NCBI GenBank assembly: GCA_036705565.1
Contig: JAUBUY010000001.1
Reading direction: 5' to 3' (one strand)
DNA length: 64,000 nt
Origin: Microcoleus sp036705565
Lineage (GTDB): Bacteria > Cyanobacteriota > Cyanobacteriia > Cyanobacteriales > Microcoleaceae
The notes under the pieces were generated by a model. That model did not search any database. It had not been told where the DNA came from and saw nothing but the letters and a program-made list of their open reading frames with translations. The first letter of the stretch is position 1; each line of letters opens with the position of its first letter. Made by a program: the position numbers and the translations under genes. This document shows, one piece after another, positions 62,846-64,000 of this stretch.

Positions 62846-62929
62846 TTGACGGAATTTGGGACTGTCAGAGGGCGCTGGCGGACTTTCGCAATTATCAGAG
62901 TGTACGAAACATCATCTACTAACAAAACC

Positions 62930-64000
62930 ATGAAATCAACACACAAAAAACCCCGCTTTTTCCTCACCTTCCTCTCCTTCACCACCTTAGCAATGTGGGA
63001 AATAGGACTTTTCCCCGCATCCCAAACAGCCACAGCCCAAATTACCCCCGCAACCGACGGCACCAATACTCAAATTACTCCCAGCGGCAACCAATTCAAC
63101 ATCAACGGCGGCCAACAATCCGGTGACGGCACAAATCTCTTTCACAGTTTCCAAGAATTTGGTTTAACTCAAGGGCAAACTGCCAATTTTATATCAAATC
63201 CCAATATCCGCAATATTTTAGGGCGAGTTGTCGGCGGCGATGCTTCGCTGATTAACGGATTAATTCAAATAACGGGCGGCAATTCCAATTTATTTTTAAT
63301 GAATCCGGCGGGGATTGTTTTTGGCACAAATGCCAGTTTGAACGTGCCTGCTGCTTTCACTGCGACTACTGCGACGGGCATCGATTTTGGCAATAACTGG
63401 TTTAGTGCGGCTGGTACTAATAATTATACTCAATTAATCGGAAATCCTAATAGTTTTGCTTTTACAAATACGCAACCGGGAGGAATTGTCAATTTAGGCA
63501 ATTTGGCAGTGGGACAAGGGCAAAATTTAACTTTATTGGGCGGCACGGTTTTGAGTACGGGACAAGTTTCTGCACCGGGAGGGAATATTATTATTGTGGC
63601 TGTACCGGGTGAGAGTTTAGTCAGAATTAGTCAACCGGGAAATCTGTTAAGTTTGGAGATTCAGGCGCAATCTGTAGCAGGCAGTTTGCCTCAAAATTGG
63701 GTGTTGCCGGTTGCATCTTTGCCGCAGTTGTTGACTGGTGGCGGAGGAAGTGCAACGGGGGTGACAGTCAACGCTGGAGGGCAAATAGAATTAACTGGTT
63801 CTGGTTTGCAGGTAGAGAATGGAGATGTCGCTGCTAAAGAAGTAACTGCGGAGAATGCAACGCTGTCAGCTAATCGCAATTTGACATTAGTTGAAAGTCT
63901 GTTGCGTACAACAGGCGATTTGAATTTGCTGGCTAACATTACAGTGCGGGTGCGCGATAGCGTGGCAAATCCGTTTGTGGCTAATGCTGGCGGTAATCTC
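62930..64000 (+). CDS. two-partner secretion (filamentous hemagglutinin N-terminal) protein, partial
   Basis: The first 357 residues of an exported adhesin or exoprotein; the 3' end is outside the window. A signal peptide (FLTFLSFTTLAMWEIGLFP... SQTATAQ) is followed by the TPS domain: ITPSGNQFNING, FHSFQEFGLTQGQTANF, SNPNIRNILGRVVGGD, SNLFLMNPAGIVFG. The NPNI and NPAG motifs are the TpsB-recognition hallmarks. The beta-helix continues to the edge. It lies in line with the CHAT operon, separated by repeats. A cognate TpsB transporter must be elsewhere or downstream. Confidence 0.9.
   Translation, partial: MKSTHKKPRFFLTFLSFTTLAMWEIGLFPASQTATAQITPATDGTNTQITPSGNQFNINGGQQSGDGTNLFHSFQEFGLTQGQTANFISNPNIRNILGRVVGGDASLINGLIQITGGNSNLFLMNPAGIVFGTNASLNVPAAFTATTATGIDFGNNWFSAAGTNNYTQLIGNPNSFAFTNTQPGGIVNLGNLAVGQGQNLTLLGGTVLSTGQVSAPGGNIIIVAVPGESLVRISQPGNLLSLEIQAQSVAGSLPQNWVLPVASLPQLLTGGGGSATGVTVNAGGQIELTGSGLQVENGDVAAKEVTAENATLSANRNLTLVESLLRTTGDLNLLANITVRVRDSVANPFVANAGGNL

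Larger units (their letters stand above)
62531..62929. other. repeat-filled spacer before adhesin gene
   Basis: About 400 bp with two copies of the CAGGGAATGAATTCCCTG element and no gene. It separates the CHAT operon from the two-partner-secretion gene. Confidence 0.6.

Overview
The window is chromosomal DNA of a filamentous, non-unicellular cyanobacterium, most like the Oscillatoria/Microcoleus group. This rests on many GCGATCGC (HIP1-type) octamers, (TTTTAGA)n short tandem repeats between genes, and cyanobacterium-typical families (DUF4079, DUF1822, DevBCA, CHAT, PAS-rich hybrid kinases, HpsE-like glycosyltransferases). No rRNA or tRNA gene was recognised. The genus is an inference.

Layout. 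1-2.1 kb: ferrous iron uptake operon on the minus strand (a second FeoA-like protein, FeoA, then FeoB running off the left edge). 2.6-4.0 kb: alpha/beta hydrolase and a DUF4079 membrane protein. 4.2-8.6 kb: exopolysaccharide block (WecG/TagA transferase, O-antigen-polymerase-like protein, GT4 transferase), followed by 1.3 kb of gene-poor, apparently decayed DNA with a histidine-kinase scrap. 10.2-15.6 kb: CPBP protease, an AAA ATPase coupled to a PIN-like nuclease, a divergent Hsp70-family protein and a DUF1963 protein. 15.7-19.7 kb: L,D-transpeptidase, KDPG aldolase, a broken antitoxin-like gene, and ftsH with its terminator. 20.2-26.9 kb: one 2249-residue protein with a methyltransferase-like region, GT4, two GT2 domains, an OGT/SPINDLY-like domain and four copies of an unnamed ~105-residue repeat. 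27.2-32.9 kb: small unknowns, a DUF21 protein lacking CBS domains, a membrane protein, a YihY protein, and a muramidase with a recombinase-like N-terminus.

33.1-37.7 kb: devB-devC-devA export operon with a divergent TetR gene and two palindromic operators between them. 37.8-40.2 kb: one dead Rpn-type gene broken by a MITE, an IS605/IS1341-type tnpB element and an internal deletion; removing both insertions in silico restores the reading frame exactly. 40.2-48.5 kb: MscS channel with a cyclic-nucleotide domain, then two adjacent histidine kinases, one with eight PAS domains. 48.6-53.1 kb: WcaF-like acetyltransferase, a CDF transporter without the usual C-terminal domain, two GT2 transferases and cobU. 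53.4-56.0 kb: a small cysteine-containing protein and an ABC1/UbiB kinase. 56.2-57.4 kb: repeat-rich, with a broken vWA-type gene.

57.6 kb to the right edge is the most system-like locus. A divergent sigma-70-like protein, a DUF1822 protein, a CHAT peptidase with TPRs and an exported FecR/TPR protein are closely coupled, and are followed by the start of a two-partner-secretion adhesin gene. Together they suggest a regulated envelope or secretion programme with a caspase-like protease at its centre.

Intergenic DNA is rich in small non-autonomous repeats. Three families are defined here: a MITE with 21-bp terminal repeats and TAA/TTA target duplications (3 copies), a ~125-bp ATATCATGTC-bounded element (3 copies), and a CAGGGAATGAATTCCCTG hairpin element (4 copies). 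All functions are assigned by reading motifs; no database search was run.
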